A stretch of DNA of 64,000 nt, taken from NCBI RefSeq assembly GCF_014640195.1, contig NZ_BMGM01000004.1, positions 211,358-275,357 of the forward strand. Direction: 5' to 3'. How positions within the stretch are numbered: the stretch's first letter is position 1; every line of letters begins with the position of its first letter. Below, piece after piece: positions 36,267 to 46,362 of the stretch. The notes beneath the pieces are model-generated. The model was not told the origin of the DNA and did not search any database. It saw nothing but the letters and a program-made list of their open reading frames with translations. The translations under genes and the position numbers were made by a program. Origin of the DNA: Psychroflexus planctonicus (GTDB taxonomy: Bacteria; Bacteroidota; Bacteroidia; Flavobacteriales; Flavobacteriaceae).

Positions 36267-36949
36267 CCCGCCTTCTTTTGGATAACTTCAAATACTTTTT
36301 GCCCGTCGCATTTTAAAGTTTTAGATGGATACTTAAGTAGCAATGCGTAATCGTGCGTAGCCATTAAAATAGTGTTTCCATTTCGGTTGATTTCTTGAAG
36401 CACTTCCATTACTTCAACAGAAGTTTGTGGGTCTAAATTTCCAGTAGGTTCATCTGCTAAAATTAATTCAGGATCATTCAGTAAAGCTCTTGCAATAGCA
36501 ATACGCTGCTGTTCTCCACCAGAAAGCTGATAAGGAAATTTAAAGTTTTTGGTTTTCATATCTACTTTATCAAGGACTTCAACAACCTTATTCTTCATTT
36601 TATCTTTGTCCTTCCAACCCGTTGCTCGTAAAACAAAAATTAAATTTTGTTCCACATTTCGATCGTTCAACAATTTGAAATCTTGAAAAACCACTCCTAA
36701 TTTTCTTCTTAAGTGTGGAATATTCTTTTCTTTTAAGGAGTTTAAATCCATACCAACAATTTTTCCTCTGCCTTCCTTCAAAGGTAAATCGCCGTACAAA
36801 GTTTTCATGAAACTACTTTTACCGGTTCCTGTTTTACCAATGAGGTATACAAACTCTCCTTTTTCTATTTGGATGTTAATATCGGAAAGCACTAAACTTT
36901 CCCGTTGAAAAATACTGGCGTTATTCAATTCTAAAATAACTTCTGGCAT
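36263..36949 (-). CDS. ftsE: Cell-division ABC ATPase FtsE
   Basis: A 228-residue ABC-type ATPase. Walker A is GKTGTGKSS (about 38-46), the Q-loop is VVFQDFKLL, the signature is LSGGEQQR, and Walker B is [13 protein letters not shown] with the H-loop in MATHDYALL. These match FtsE, which pairs with FtsX to control septal peptidoglycan hydrolysis. No ftsX is next to it here, which is usual in Bacteroidetes. ABC subfamily assignment to LolD-like ATPases cannot be fully ruled out. Confidence 0.88.
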   Translation of the reverse strand: MPEVILELNNASIFQRESLVLSDINIQIEKGEFVYLIGKTGTGKSSFMKTLYGDLPLKEGRGKIVGMDLNSLKEKNIPHLRRKLGVVFQDFKLLNDRNVEQNLIFVLRATGWKDKDKMKNKVVEVLDKVDMKTKNFKFPYQLSGGEQQRIAIARALLNDPELILADEPTGNLDPQTSVEVMEVLQEINRNGNTILMATHDYALLLKYPSKTLKCDGQKVFEVIQKKAG

Positions 36950-37070
36950 AAGTAAAATTTTACAGGGTTAAATATATCATTTATAAATAAAACTACTGTA
37001 GAATTACAAAGCAAAGTTAAACTAATTGTTGAGTTGAAATTCCTATCGTATATTACCGTAAAACTATTTA

Positions 37071-38369
37071 ATGAATATTCCAAATTCTGAATTACCCAGA
37101 GTGATCATAATAGGAGGTGGATTTGCAGGCATTTCTGTTGCTAAAAAGCTCTTTGATAAAAAAGTACAATTGGTAATGTTGGATAAACGAAATTACCATA
37201 CTTTTCAACCTTTGCTTTACCAAGTGTCTACATCTGGCTTAGAACCTGATTCTATTGCCTACCCATTGCGAAAAATTCTCAATAAATCGAATAATTCTTT
37301 TTTTCGATTGGCTGAAGTAGACCAAATTAATGCTGACCAAAAAGAAGTAAAAACCAATATCGGAACATTAAGTTACGACTATTTAATTATTGCTACCGGG
37401 TCTAAAACGAATTTCTTTGGAAACGAGAATGTTGAAAAAAATGCAGTTTGGATGAAGTCTGTACCGCAAGCTTTAAACTTAAGAAGCTTAATTTTAGAAA
37501 ATTTTGAACAAGCAACTATTACAGATAATGTTGAAAAAAGAAAGGCATTATTGAATTTCGTTATTGCAGGTGCTGGACCGACTGGTGTTGAGTTGAGCGG
37601 AGCTCTAGCTGAGTTGAAAAATCATATTATTTCTAAAGATTATAAAGACTTAAATAAAGAAGAAATTCAAGTTCATCTACTAGAAGGTGAAGATCTTGTT
37701 TTACCACCTATGAGCAAAAAATCTTCTGCAAATGCTCAACGTTTTCTAGAAGGTTTAGGAGTTCATGTGCATACTTCCACCTTTGTTGAAGATTACAAAA
37801 ACAATATTGTTACTACAAATACAGGAAAGCAATTTAATACCGAAACCTTTATTTGGTCAGCTGGAGTAACTGGCGCGCCTGTTAAAGGTTTACAAGCCAA
37901 AGCTATTGTAGAGAAAGCGAACCGATACGAAGTAAATGCATTTAATCAAATTAAAGGTTATACAGATGTTTTTGCCATTGGCGACATCGCACTTATGCAA
38001 AACGAAGATTATCCTAAAGGTCATCCTATGGTAGCTCAGCCTGCCATACAGCAAGGAGAACATCTAGCAAAAAATTTACTACGCTTACTAAATAACGAAG
38101 AGATGAAGCCATTTTCTTATTACGATAAAGGCACCATGGCTACTATAGGAAGAAATAAAGCGGTTGTAGATTTAGGTAAACTGAAGTTTGGTGGATTTTT
38201 CGCTTGGTTTATTTGGATGTTTGTTCATTTGTGGTTTTTAGTCGGTTTTAGAAACCGAATTGTTACCTTTTTCAATTGGGTTTATAGTTATGTTAATTAC
38301 GATCGAGCAGCACGATTAATTGTAAGACCATTTAAGCATAAAAAGGTAGAAATGAGTGATACAGATTAA
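37071..38369 (+). CDS. ndh: Type II NADH dehydrogenase
   Basis: A 432-residue flavoprotein that oxidises NADH and reduces membrane quinone without proton pumping. The FAD site is VIIIGGGFAGISVAKKL near residue 10, followed by NYHTFQPLLYQV. The NADH site is NFVIAGAGPTGVELSGALAEL in parts near 160. FAIGDIALM and HPMVAQPAIQQGEHLAKNL in parts are the quinone-side conserved segments. A hydrophobic C-terminal stretch (FFAWFIWMFVHLWFLVGF) anchors it to the membrane. It appears monocistronic. Confidence 0.92.
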   Translation: MNIPNSELPRVIIIGGGFAGISVAKKLFDKKVQLVMLDKRNYHTFQPLLYQVSTSGLEPDSIAYPLRKILNKSNNSFFRLAEVDQINADQKEVKTNIGTLSYDYLIIATGSKTNFFGNENVEKNAVWMKSVPQALNLRSLILENFEQATITDNVEKRKALLNFVIAGAGPTGVELSGALAELKNHIISKDYKDLNKEEIQVHLLEGEDLVLPPMSKKSSANAQRFLEGLGVHVHTSTFVEDYKNNIVTTNTGKQFNTETFIWSAGVTGAPVKGLQAKAIVEKANRYEVNAFNQIKGYTDVFAIGDIALMQNEDYPKGHPMVAQPAIQQGEHLAKNLLRLLNNEEMKPFSYYDKGTMATIGRNKAVVDLGKLKFGGFFAWFIWMFVHLWFLVGFRNRIVTFFNWVYSYVNYDRAARLIVRPFKHKKVEMSDTD

Positions 38370-38378
38370 ACTTAAGTT

Positions 38379-39242
38379 TTAATTTAATCTAAATTTCTTC
38401 ATTATCATTTTCCAACGGTAATTTCTAATGAATTTTCCTTCTGAAGCATTTACCATTTTCTTTGGTTTTTGGAACAATGCTGAGTTTACATAGGAAAGTA
38501 TACCTTTTATAAAAAAGAAGATTTGTTTTTTTAGTAAGGCAAGTTTTAGTAAACTCAAAAAGCTCAATATAAAACCGTGATCCATTTTATACAAGGCTTT
38601 TCCATAGCGTTTAGCTAATGTGGACTGATATAATTTCCCTGTTGGTTTGAGATGCTTAACTTTCAAGTTTTCATCGGTTTGCGTTTGCCATCCATAATAT
38701 CGCGCCAGCAATTCATCTACTGTATCCCAACCCATTTCTTTTTTTAAACCACCAATGGCTTTAAAGCATTCTTTTCGGTAGGCTTTTATTGGTCCACGAA
38801 TATGGTCATTGTTAGTTAGTTTTTCTTTTTTCCAGTTTCCACTTGTATCTTCAACATAACAAAATCCAGCAAACATACCGAGTTTAGCATTTTTTTGAAA
38901 AGCTTGATTTACTTCAAATAAATAATTTTTCGGAAAAATTAAATCGGCATCAAACTTACAGATAATGTCGTACTCCTTTTTTATATTCTGAAATCCTTTA
39001 TAAAAAGCATTGATGATTTTGCTTCCAGGTTCATGTTTATTTGAAGATTGTAAGTTAACTAATTGAATAAAAGCATATCTTTTACTAAATTCTTCTACCA
39101 TTTTTGCAGTGTCATCGGTAGAATTGTCGTTTACAACAATTATTTCTGACGCAGTATAAGTTTGTTCTACAAGCGATTGCAAACACAAGCCTATGCATTT
39201 TCCTTCATTGTGCGCAGGAATGATAATGCAGATGTTCAACAA
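38379..39242 (-). CDS. Family 2 glycosyltransferase
   Basis: A 287-residue GT2 enzyme. It opens NICIIIPAHNEGKCIGLCLQSLVEQ in parts with VVNDNSTDDT, and has the DxD in IICKFDADLIFP. The C-terminal third carries a hydrophobic amphipathic stretch (FILSFLSLLKLALLKKQIFFF, in parts), so membrane association is likely. It is the last gene in a row of minus-strand genes that starts with the KAS III-like enzyme; the gap to the preceding gene is 7 bp. Confidence 0.86.
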   Translation of the reverse strand: MLNICIIIPAHNEGKCIGLCLQSLVEQTYTASEIIVVNDNSTDDTAKMVEEFSKRYAFIQLVNLQSSNKHEPGSKIINAFYKGFQNIKKEYDIICKFDADLIFPKNYLFEVNQAFQKNAKLGMFAGFCYVEDTSGNWKKEKLTNNDHIRGPIKAYRKECFKAIGGLKKEMGWDTVDELLARYYGWQTQTDENLKVKHLKPTGKLYQSTLAKRYGKALYKMDHGFILSFLSLLKLALLKKQIFFFIKGILSYVNSALFQKPKKMVNASEGKFIRNYRWKMIMKKFRLN

Positions 39243-39249
39243 AGCATAT

Positions 39250-40239
39250 TTAATTTATTATTATTTTTTTAATGTCTGAAGAATCATCTTTGATGAATTT
39301 CAAAAAGTAAACACCTGATGATAAGTGAGTAAGGTCTATTTGATTATCATAATTATAAGTGTGAATGGTTTTTCCTATTTGATTAATAACCACTATTTCT
39401 TCATATTGAATAGATGATTTTATCTTAAAGAAACCATTGCTTGGATTTGGATAAATTTTTGGGGTTTCTAAATTGTTTTCAAAAGAATTAAGGTTTAAAG
39501 AATCGTGATCACATAATCTGTTAATTATACTTTCGTTGAGAGCTGTATCCCAAATTTTAAAATCATCTAAGTAGCCATGAAAATAATTGGGGCTTTGGTA
39601 TAAATTACGTTGTCTTTTTCCAATTACACCATTTGTATCTGAATATACAAGTGTGTTTGCAAAGCCGCTATAATCACCACCTATACCATCACAATCATAA
39701 TAAATTTCCATGTCATCGTGATCATTTACCACAACAAATACATTAATCCATTCTCCAACTTCAATTACATTATTACTCACATAAGATTTTCTTGCCGATG
39801 CTATATAATTATATAAGCCGTTTGAAATATTTATAGCCATTTTTCCAGAACTCATCTCAGAATTAAAGTAAACTCCAGAATTTCTATTTTCTTCATACGA
39901 AAGCTCAAATAATTCTTGATCATCGTAAGATGTACTTGAATATTTTATCCAGAAAGAAATTGTAAAAGGCATAGCGGGCTTCAAATCATCTTCATTTGGT
40001 AAATTTATAAAGCTATCAATTCCGTTAAAATATAATGAATTATCAGGAATTCCATTTCTGTCTTCTGCAAAAGTGGCTCCCATATTAGATGCATCATAAT
40101 TATTTTCTGAAGAATCTTCAAAATTCCCATCAAATTTATAATGAACAACTGGAATAAGTTGTGAATTTAGGTTTTGTGATATTGAAAAAATTGTTACAAA
40201 AAGTATAATCACTAAATTTTTCATAATGGTTTTTTTCAA
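39250..40239 (-). CDS. Secreted LamG/concanavalin-like protein with T9SS sorting domain
   Basis: A 329-residue secreted protein. A signal peptide (an ATG at 40224 is an alternative start) is followed by a LamG-like jelly-roll domain (VVHYKFDGNFEDSS, then NEDDLKPAMPFTISFWIKYS, then GYLDDFKIWDTALNES). The C-terminal type A T9SS sorting domain is at ~260-329 (ETPKIYPNPSNGFFKIKS, SGVYFLKFIKD). Likely surface-bound or released carbohydrate-binding protein. No catalytic residues are evident. It lies between a glycosyltransferase and a methyltransferase gene. Confidence 0.82.
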   Translation of the reverse strand: MKKTIMKNLVIILFVTIFSISQNLNSQLIPVVHYKFDGNFEDSSENNYDASNMGATFAEDRNGIPDNSLYFNGIDSFINLPNEDDLKPAMPFTISFWIKYSSTSYDDQELFELSYEENRNSGVYFNSEMSSGKMAINISNGLYNYIASARKSYVSNNVIEVGEWINVFVVVNDHDDMEIYYDCDGIGGDYSGFANTLVYSDTNGVIGKRQRNLYQSPNYFHGYLDDFKIWDTALNESIINRLCDHDSLNLNSFENNLETPKIYPNPSNGFFKIKSSIQYEEIVVINQIGKTIHTYNYDNQIDLTHLSSGVYFLKFIKDDSSDIKKIIIN

Positions 40240-40269
40240 ATATATTATTTTTTATTTAATTGGCTATCA

Positions 40270-41154
40270 TTACATAGCAAACCCTAATTTGGATTTGTTT
40301 TTTTCAGAATGTATAAAGAAATAATCATTTTTGTTTAATTCATCAACCCTAATATGATCAACTTTTACTAATTTTCCAATTGAAAAAATGTATGCTTCAA
40401 AACCCATTTGTTTCAGCTCACTTTGAATGTATGTAGCATTTTCTTGTTTTAAAATCTCACAAATAATAATAGGCTTACATTCTTGAATGATAGATTTTGC
40501 ACCTTGAATTACAAGGTGTTCTGCACCTTCTACATCTATTTTTATTAAATCTACAAATTTGATTCTATTAGAAAGAAATAATGAATCTAAAGTAACACTT
40601 TCAACAAGAATCTGTTTTGAGTATTTTAATTTCTTACTGCCAGTATTGTGTTCGCCTGAAAGGTTTAAAAAATTTGAAAACTTTTTGTTTTCAACAACAT
40701 GAAAATTTAATTTGCCTTTTTGATCTGATAAGGCTAAATTGTATATCGATATTTTATTTTCTAAACTATTTAATTTTACATTTTCATTTAAATACTGTAA
40801 AGGTCCTGGGCTAGGCTCAAAGCAATGTACTTTTATTTCTTTATTTAATTTAGCAGCCAAGAGACTGTAATATCCAAAGTTTGCTCCAATATCTATAAAA
40901 CTAGAAGATGTTTTTATTATTTTTTTGAATAATAGAGTAAATTCATAATTATCACTTCCATTCCAAAAGAGCTGTTTAGAAATATAACTTGTTGGATTAG
41001 TATTTATTTTTATTGCATTGTCTTTACTTATTTTAAGTCTGAAAGTTCCTGAAACAGGAATTTTAAATTTTTCAGGAAGTATGCTCCTAAAAATATAACT
41101 AAGATTTCTTAAACAAAAATTAACGTACTTGTTGTATATGATTTTTTTTATCAA
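40270..41154 (-). CDS. FkbM-family methyltransferase
   Basis: A 294-residue SAM-dependent methyltransferase of the FkbM family. The SAM-binding motif is IDIGANFGYYSLLAAKL near residue 100, with HCFEPSPGPLQYLNENVKLN in parts and LIKIDVEGAEHLVIQGA (in parts) as the family's motif II. FkbM members O-methylate sugars or other hydroxyls on surface glycans and secondary metabolites. The target here is unknown, but the nearby glycosyltransferases point to a glycan. Confidence 0.87.
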   Translation of the reverse strand: MIKKIIYNKYVNFCLRNLSYIFRSILPEKFKIPVSGTFRLKISKDNAIKINTNPTSYISKQLFWNGSDNYEFTLLFKKIIKTSSSFIDIGANFGYYSLLAAKLNKEIKVHCFEPSPGPLQYLNENVKLNSLENKISIYNLALSDQKGKLNFHVVENKKFSNFLNLSGEHNTGSKKLKYSKQILVESVTLDSLFLSNRIKFVDLIKIDVEGAEHLVIQGAKSIIQECKPIIICEILKQENATYIQSELKQMGFEAYIFSIGKLVKVDHIRVDELNKNDYFFIHSEKNKSKLGFAM

Positions 41155-41180
41155 GATGTTTAAGAATTATTAGCTAAATA

Positions 41181-42242
41181 TTATACCTGATAAACAATTG
41201 CGTTAATATTCATTCCAGCGCCAACGCTTGCAAACATAACAACGTCTCCAGGTTGAAGTGGTTCATTATTTAGTTCGCCTTTTTTGTATAAATCGTATAA
41301 AGTTGGTATGGTAGCAACGCTTGAATTTCCTAGGGTTTTAATAGTCATTGGCATAATACCTTCTGGTACGGCAACATCGTATAATTCGTAAAAGCGTTTC
41401 AAGATGGCATCATCCATTTTTTCATTGGCTTGATGTATAAAAATTTTCTTTAAGTCTTTAATGTCAACTCCGCTTTTGTCTAAACAAGTTTTCATTGCAT
41501 CAGGAACGTTTGTTAAAGCAAAATTATAAATCTTACGGCCATACATTTTAATGTAAGCCGTGTTGTCTTTAATCTTTGGAGAAAAGGTACGGTCAAAATA
41601 AATATAGCTGGCTTCATCGTAGGTAAAACTAGCCGACTCATGGGTTAAAATTCCGCCTTTTTCATCAATGCTTTCGTAAATAGTTGCACCAGCACCATCG
41701 GCATAAATCATACTATCGCGATCATGTGGGTCTATAACTCTAGACAAAGTTTCAGCGCCGATAATTAAACATTTTTTGGCCAGACCTGCTTCAATAAAAG
41801 CTTTGGCATGAATGCTAGCTTCAATCCAGCCTGGACACCCAAAAATTAAATCGTATGCAACACATTTTGGGTTTTTAATTTTGAGCTTATACTTTACTCG
41901 TGATGCTAAACTAGGTACAATATCGGTTTGTTGACTATCAAATTTTACATCCCCAAAATTATGTGCAAAAATAATATAGTCTAATTCTTCAGCATCAACC
42001 TTTGCATCTTCAATGGCTTTTTTAGCCGCAACAGCCGCAATATCAGAAACGTTAAGATTGTTTTCTACATATCTTCTTTCCTGTATTCCTGTAATTTTTT
42101 CAAATTTTTTAATAATAAGCTCAGGATGCTCGTCAAAAGCGGAACCATCTTCGTTGTAAAATTGATGATTTAAAAAATCTTCATTCTTTTGAATTACATT
42201 CGGAACATAGCTTCCCGTACCTGTAATTTTTACTTGAGCCAT
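41181..42242 (-). CDS. 3-oxoacyl-ACP synthase III-family protein (FabH-like)
   Basis: A 353-residue thiolase-fold enzyme. The catalytic triad of KAS III is visible: Cys136 (LIFGCPGWIEAS), His270 (FIHQANEKM) and Asn306 (TLGNSSVATIPTL). I start at the ATG at 42242 (MAQVKITGTGSYVPN), as in close family members; an upstream in-frame ATG at 42263 adds seven residues. Enzymes of this group start fatty acid chains or make special acyl chains. It shares more with the KAS III-like proteins of unknown role than with housekeeping FabH. First gene of a minus-strand row. Confidence 0.88.
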   Translation of the reverse strand: MAQVKITGTGSYVPNVIQKNEDFLNHQFYNEDGSAFDEHPELIIKKFEKITGIQERRYVENNLNVSDIAAVAAKKAIEDAKVDAEELDYIIFAHNFGDVKFDSQQTDIVPSLASRVKYKLKIKNPKCVAYDLIFGCPGWIEASIHAKAFIEAGLAKKCLIIGAETLSRVIDPHDRDSMIYADGAGATIYESIDEKGGILTHESASFTYDEASYIYFDRTFSPKIKDNTAYIKMYGRKIYNFALTNVPDAMKTCLDKSGVDIKDLKKIFIHQANEKMDDAILKRFYELYDVAVPEGIMPMTIKTLGNSSVATIPTLYDLYKKGELNNEPLQPGDVVMFASVGAGMNINAIVYQV

Positions 42243-42402
42243 AGGTTTTATTTTGGGGTGCAAGTTAATAAATGTTTTGCTTTGCTAAATAATTTAAAAA
42301 TACATAAATTCCATAAAACTGGTATTTATCATATTATTTTACAAAAAAATATACACTTCATTTATTGTATATTTGAAACTGCTCACTAAATTTTTCAAAT
42401 TG

Positions 42403-42903
42403 ATGCAAAAAACCATTCTCATAATTAGTTTTTGTTTTTTCAGTGTAGTACATGCACAAAATCCGGATTCAGATTCTACTTTTTGGAACCGCATGCAATG
42501 GGGTGGAACAGGAGCTTTAAATATTTCTAATAATTTTACAAGCATAAGTGTTTCGCCGCAAGCTATTTATCCATTAAAATCTTATTTTGCAACTGGTGTT
42601 GGTTTACAATACAGTTATCTAAGAAGTAAAAATAACTTTACTTCTCACTTGTATGGTGGGAGCTGGCTTAACATATTTACCCCAATCCCAGAAGTCCAAA
42701 TTTCAACAGAATTAGAGCAATTACGGGTTAATAATCGATTAGCAAATGGAGTGAAAGATGATTTTTGGAACACAGCTCTTTTTCTTGGAATAGGTTACCG
42801 CCAGCAAAACTTTACAATTGGCATCAGGTATAATGTGCTATTTGATGAAGATAGAAATATCTACCCACGAGCTTGGATGCCTTTTGTTAGAGTCTTCTTC
42901 TAA
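42403..42903 (+). CDS. Secreted or outer-membrane hypothetical protein (beta-barrel-like)
   Basis: A 166-residue protein starting MQKTILIISFCFFSVVHAQ, a signal peptide. The ATG at 42403 is preferred over an earlier in-frame TTG. The mature part alternates aromatic and small residues (GTGALNISNNFTSISVSPQAI in parts, YFATGVGLQYSYLRS, FTIGIRYNVLF) and ends with aromatic FVRVFF, as in small outer-membrane beta-barrels. I do not recognise a named family. It diverges from the KAS III-like gene. Confidence 0.72.
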   Translation: MQKTILIISFCFFSVVHAQNPDSDSTFWNRMQWGGTGALNISNNFTSISVSPQAIYPLKSYFATGVGLQYSYLRSKNNFTSHLYGGSWLNIFTPIPEVQISTELEQLRVNNRLANGVKDDFWNTALFLGIGYRQQNFTIGIRYNVLFDEDRNIYPRAWMPFVRVFF

Positions 42904-43102
42904 CACAGAAGTAATCTATTGTTTTTTGTAGAAAAATACTAATACAACCCGTTGTGCATTTTGAGTTAAAATTGATAGCGTAATGTAAGCCTGCCTGCCT
43001 GTTTAATAAGACAGGATCGAGTCTCAGGAAATTTTTTACAATTTCATTTAATGGCAAGTGATAATCAAAACAAAATTTTTCATTTAAACTATGAATCAGC
43101 AG

Positions 43103-43193
43103 CTTCCCTTCCATTAAGGGAAGGGTAAGGGATGGGTGTAAACTAAAATACGAAAAACATCCTTTGCCTTTCGGCATTTCCCTTTAGGGAAAT
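43103..43193. repeat. REP-like palindromes
   Basis: CTTCCCTT (43103-43110) pairs with AAGGGAAG (43116-43123), followed by GGTAAGGGATGGGTGT. A second palindrome, ATTTCCCT/AGGGAAAT, spans 43176-43193. The trailing GTAAGGGATGGGTGT resembles GACTAAGGATGGTGT of the element at 43345-43418, so they belong to one dispersed family. Confidence 0.6.
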
Positions 43194-43272
43194 TTATTTA
43201 ATCAATCTTATTTACTAAAGATAAAATAAGTGAAGCTTTTTGAAAGTAGCTGAAAACAGACAAATTATTATA

Positions 43273-43466
43273 AACCTGAGTTCGACTTATATATCATTGT
43301 ATTTCAATTATTTAACCTATATACAATAATATTTCGACATAATAACACCCCTATAATCCCCTCCAGGGGATATTTTCACTACAAGTATCCTCCCTTGAGG
43401 GAGGACTAAGGATGGTGTATATTGATTTTCAATACTTTATTATTTTTTTTTAATCGAACTCAGGTT
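43273..43466. mobile_element. MITE-like element, 13-bp terminal inverted repeats
   Basis: AACCTGAGTTCGA (43273-43285) and its exact complement TCGAACTCAGGTT (43454-43466) bound a 194-bp segment with no coding capacity. The triplet ATA flanks both ends, a possible 3-bp target duplication. Inside is a composite palindrome from AACACCCC (about 43344) to GATGGTGT (43418), with CCCCTCCAGGGGA and CTCCCTTGAGGGAG cores. This is the layout of a miniature element that carries or has captured a REP unit. Confidence 0.55.
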
Positions 43467-43796
43467 ATAAGAATGTCAGTAGTAGTGATTTTTCATAAAA
43501 AAATCGTGTCGAGAACCAATTCATATCGAAAAATTCTTATTCTCGATACTCCCTACACTTAGGTTTCACTCATTTCAATCTTGAAATTCATTCGAATTGA
43601 AAGTATTTTATCTAAAATGCTAATTCACTTTTTTAAAATTAGCTTCGCTTATAACAAATATTCCGCTTGGCATAAGAATTGAACCATATTAATAGCGTTT
43701 GTTAATTTGGTTGATAAATGCAAATTTTAATAAAAAATATACTTTTAATCCAACAGTAGTCAGCCAAAAACTGACAAGCTGTCGCAAATACAAAAT

Positions 43797-46247
43797 ATGT
43801 CTAGATCAAAAATATTTAGCCTTGACAATTTGTCTTCACAAGCTATAGATGAAGATGCAGAATTAATTCCGTTAATGACGCCAGAAGATGAAGAAGCCAT
43901 TAACCGTGAAGAACTGCCTGATGAATTACCTATTTTATCTCTCAGAAACACGGTTTTGTTTCCAGGTGTAGTTATTCCAATTACAGCAGGACGTGACAAA
44001 TCTATCAAGCTTATAAATGAAGCGAACAAGAATAGCAAAGTAATTGGAGTAGTTTCGCAAAAAGAAGATGAAGATGAAGACCCCAATTTCGATGCAGTAA
44101 ACAAAATTGGTGTTGTAGCCAAAATCCTTCGGGTTTTGAAAATGCCCGACGGAAATACCACGGTAATTATTCAAGGCAAGAAACGCTTTAAAATAACAGA
44201 ACCCGTAGCAGAAACTCCCTATCTAATAAGTAAAGTGGAAGCTTTTAACGAAGTAAAACCAAGTCCAGAAGACACTGAATTTCTGGCTATTTTAGACACC
44301 ATTAAAGACCTTTCTTTAAAAATTATAAAGGAAAGTCCAAACATTCCTTCAGAAGCTTCATTTGCTATTAAGAACATAGAAAGTTCTTCGTTTTTAGTCA
44401 ACTTTATTTCATCTAACATGAGTCTGGAAGTAGACAAGAAGCAAGAGCTTTTAGAAATTTCAGATTTAAAACTTAGAGCGCTTACTACTTTGAAGCACAT
44501 GAATTTAGAATATCAGAAATTAGAACTGAGAAATGATATTCAAAATAAGGTGCATAGCGATATGAATCAGCAACAGCGTGAATATTTCTTACACCAACAA
44601 ATGAAAACCATTCAAGAAGAATTGGGTGGCGCTTCACAAGAAGGAGAAATTGAAGAAATGCGTGCCAAGTCTAAAAACAAAAAATGGGACAAAGATGTAA
44701 AAGAGCATTTTGACAAAGAATTAAGCAAGCTACAACGCATGAATCCGCAAGTAGCAGAATTTTCTATTCAACGCAATTACTTAGATTTATTCTTAGAATT
44801 ACCTTGGAATGAATTCAGCAAAGATAAATTCGATTTAAAACGTGCTCAGCGAATTCTAGACCGCGACCACTATGGTTTAGAAGATGTAAAACGTAGAATT
44901 ATTGAATATTTAGCGGTTTTGAAACTAAGAAACGACATGAAGTCGCCAATTTTATGTTTGTATGGACCTCCGGGCGTCGGGAAAACTTCCTTAGGCAAAT
45001 CTATTGCTGAAGCGCTTGGCAGAGAATACGTTCGCGTTTCTTTAGGTGGATTACGTGATGAAGCAGAAATTCGTGGACACCGAAAAACCTATATCGGAGC
45101 CATGCCGGGTAGAATTATTCAGAGTTTGAAAAAAGCAGGAACAAGCAATCCCGTTTTTGTCTTAGACGAAATTGATAAAATCGGAAATTCGCATCAAGGC
45201 GATCCATCTTCCGCTTTGTTAGAAGTTTTAGATCCCGAGCAAAATTCAGAATTTCACGATAACTTTTTAGAGCTGGGTTATGATTTATCTAAAGTGATGT
45301 TTGTTGCCACTTCTAATAATTTATCTACCATTCAACCTGCTTTGCGCGACCGTATGGAAATTATTAACGTGACAGGTTACACCATTGAAGAAAAAGTAGA
45401 AATTGCCAAAAGGCATTTGCTTCCAAAACAAATTAAAGAACACGGCTTAAAGAAAAGCGATATTTCTATCGGTAAAAAAGAACTGGAAAAAATTATAGAA
45501 GGTTATACTCGAGAATCTGGTGTTCGTGGATTGGAAAAACAATTGGCTAAAGTGGTAAGAAACGTAGCCAAAAATATTGCTATGGAAGAAGATTACCAAA
45601 AGAAAATTTCCAAAGCACAAGTTGAAGAAATTTTAGGTAGCCAGAAAGTAAATCTGAATTCTTACGAAAATAACGAAGTTGCCGGAGTAGTAACTGGATT
45701 GGCTTGGACAAGTGTTGGAGGCGATATTTTATTTATAGAATCGACTTTGTCTAAAGGAAAAGGAAATTTAAACATTACCGGAAACTTAGGTAAAGTAATG
45801 AAGGAATCTGCTACTTTAGCAATGGAATACATCAAAGCCAATGCAGAAGATTTTGGTTTAGATAGCGAAGTTTTTTCAAAATACAACGTACACATTCACG
45901 TTCCAGAAGGAGCAACTCCAAAAGACGGTCCAAGTGCAGGTATTACCATGTTAACATCTTTAGTTTCTCTATTTAGTCAGCGAAAAGTAAAACGAAATTT
46001 AGCCATGACTGGAGAAATTACATTACGTGGACGAGTTTTACCCGTTGGTGGAATCAAAGAAAAAATTCTTGCTGCCAAACGTGCAAAAATTAAAGAGATT
46101 ATTTTATGTGAAGAGAATGAACGGGATATCAAAGAAATTAAAGAAGAATATCTAAAAGGTTTGACTTTTCACTATGTGAAAGATATGTCTGAAGTCTTAG
46201 ACATTGCTTTATTAAAGCAAAAAGTTGCAAAGCCAAAAGACCTATAA
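43797..46247 (+). CDS. lon: ATP-dependent Lon protease
   Basis: An 816-residue AAA+ protease for regulated and quality-control proteolysis. The N-terminal substrate-binding domain ([19 protein letters not shown] in parts) covers ~45-250. The AAA domain has Walker [10 protein letters not shown] (~390-398) and Walker [11 protein letters not shown]. The proteolytic Ser-Lys dyad is Ser713 ([10 protein letters not shown]) and Lys756 ([11 protein letters not shown]). The length is normal. A -7 box is not evident; the gene follows the repeat-rich gap and ends in a hairpin terminator. Confidence 0.96.
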   Translation: MSRSKIFSLDNLSSQAIDEDAELIPLMTPEDEEAINREELPDELPILSLRNTVLFPGVVIPITAGRDKSIKLINEANKNSKVIGVVSQKEDEDEDPNFDAVNKIGVVAKILRVLKMPDGNTTVIIQGKKRFKITEPVAETPYLISKVEAFNEVKPSPEDTEFLAILDTIKDLSLKIIKESPNIPSEASFAIKNIESSSFLVNFISSNMSLEVDKKQELLEISDLKLRALTTLKHMNLEYQKLELRNDIQNKVHSDMNQQQREYFLHQQMKTIQEELGGASQEGEIEEMRAKSKNKKWDKDVKEHFDKELSKLQRMNPQVAEFSIQRNYLDLFLELPWNEFSKDKFDLKRAQRILDRDHYGLEDVKRRIIEYLAVLKLRNDMKSPILCLYGPPGVGKTSLGKSIAEALGREYVRVSLGGLRDEAEIRGHRKTYIGAMPGRIIQSLKKAGTSNPVFVLDEIDKIGNSHQGDPSSALLEVLDPEQNSEFHDNFLELGYDLSKVMFVATSNNLSTIQPALRDRMEIINVTGYTIEEKVEIAKRHLLPKQIKEHGLKKSDISIGKKELEKIIEGYTRESGVRGLEKQLAKVVRNVAKNIAMEEDYQKKISKAQVEEILGSQKVNLNSYENNEVAGVVTGLAWTSVGGDILFIESTLSKGKGNLNITGNLGKVMKESATLAMEYIKANAEDFGLDSEVFSKYNVHIHVPEGATPKDGPSAGITMLTSLVSLFSQRKVKRNLAMTGEITLRGRVLPVGGIKEKILAAKRAKIKEIILCEENERDIKEIKEEYLKGLTFHYVKDMSEVLDIALLKQKVAKPKDL

Positions 46248-46271
46248 TTCAATAAAAAGTAATATGTTTGG

Positions 46272-46306
46272 AAACTGGATGTTGTACTATTTCATCCAGT
46301 TTTTTA
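46272..46306 (+). terminator. Terminator of lon
   Basis: A 10-bp stem (AAACTGGATG at 46272-46281 with CATCCAGTTT at 46293-46302) followed by T residues, 24 bp after the lon stop. Confidence 0.8.
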
Positions 46307-46362
46307 TTTTTAATGAAATAATTTGCACATTATTCGTTTACTAGTATTGAAGGTGTTTTTTC

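Larger units (their letters stand above)
42904..43796. other. Gene-free stretch with palindromes
   Basis: About 890 bp without a supportable gene lie between the beta-barrel-like gene and lon. The stretch contains REP-like palindromes (43103-43193, 43345-43418), a MITE-like element (43273-43466), and another near-palindrome, GTGTCGAGAA at about 43504 with TTCTCGATAC at about 43550. Short open frames here show no protein-like character. Confidence 0.6.

Noticed and set aside
33547..41154. A complete polysaccharide biosynthesis locus
   Set aside because: The glycosyltransferases, FkbM methyltransferase and 2OG oxygenase are broken up by ftsE, ndh and LamG genes on both strands, with no flippase or polymerase. 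At most there are small sub-operons.
42904..43177. Minus-strand frame ending at 43177
   Set aside because: It lies over REP-like palindromes and has the low-quality composition of non-coding sequence.
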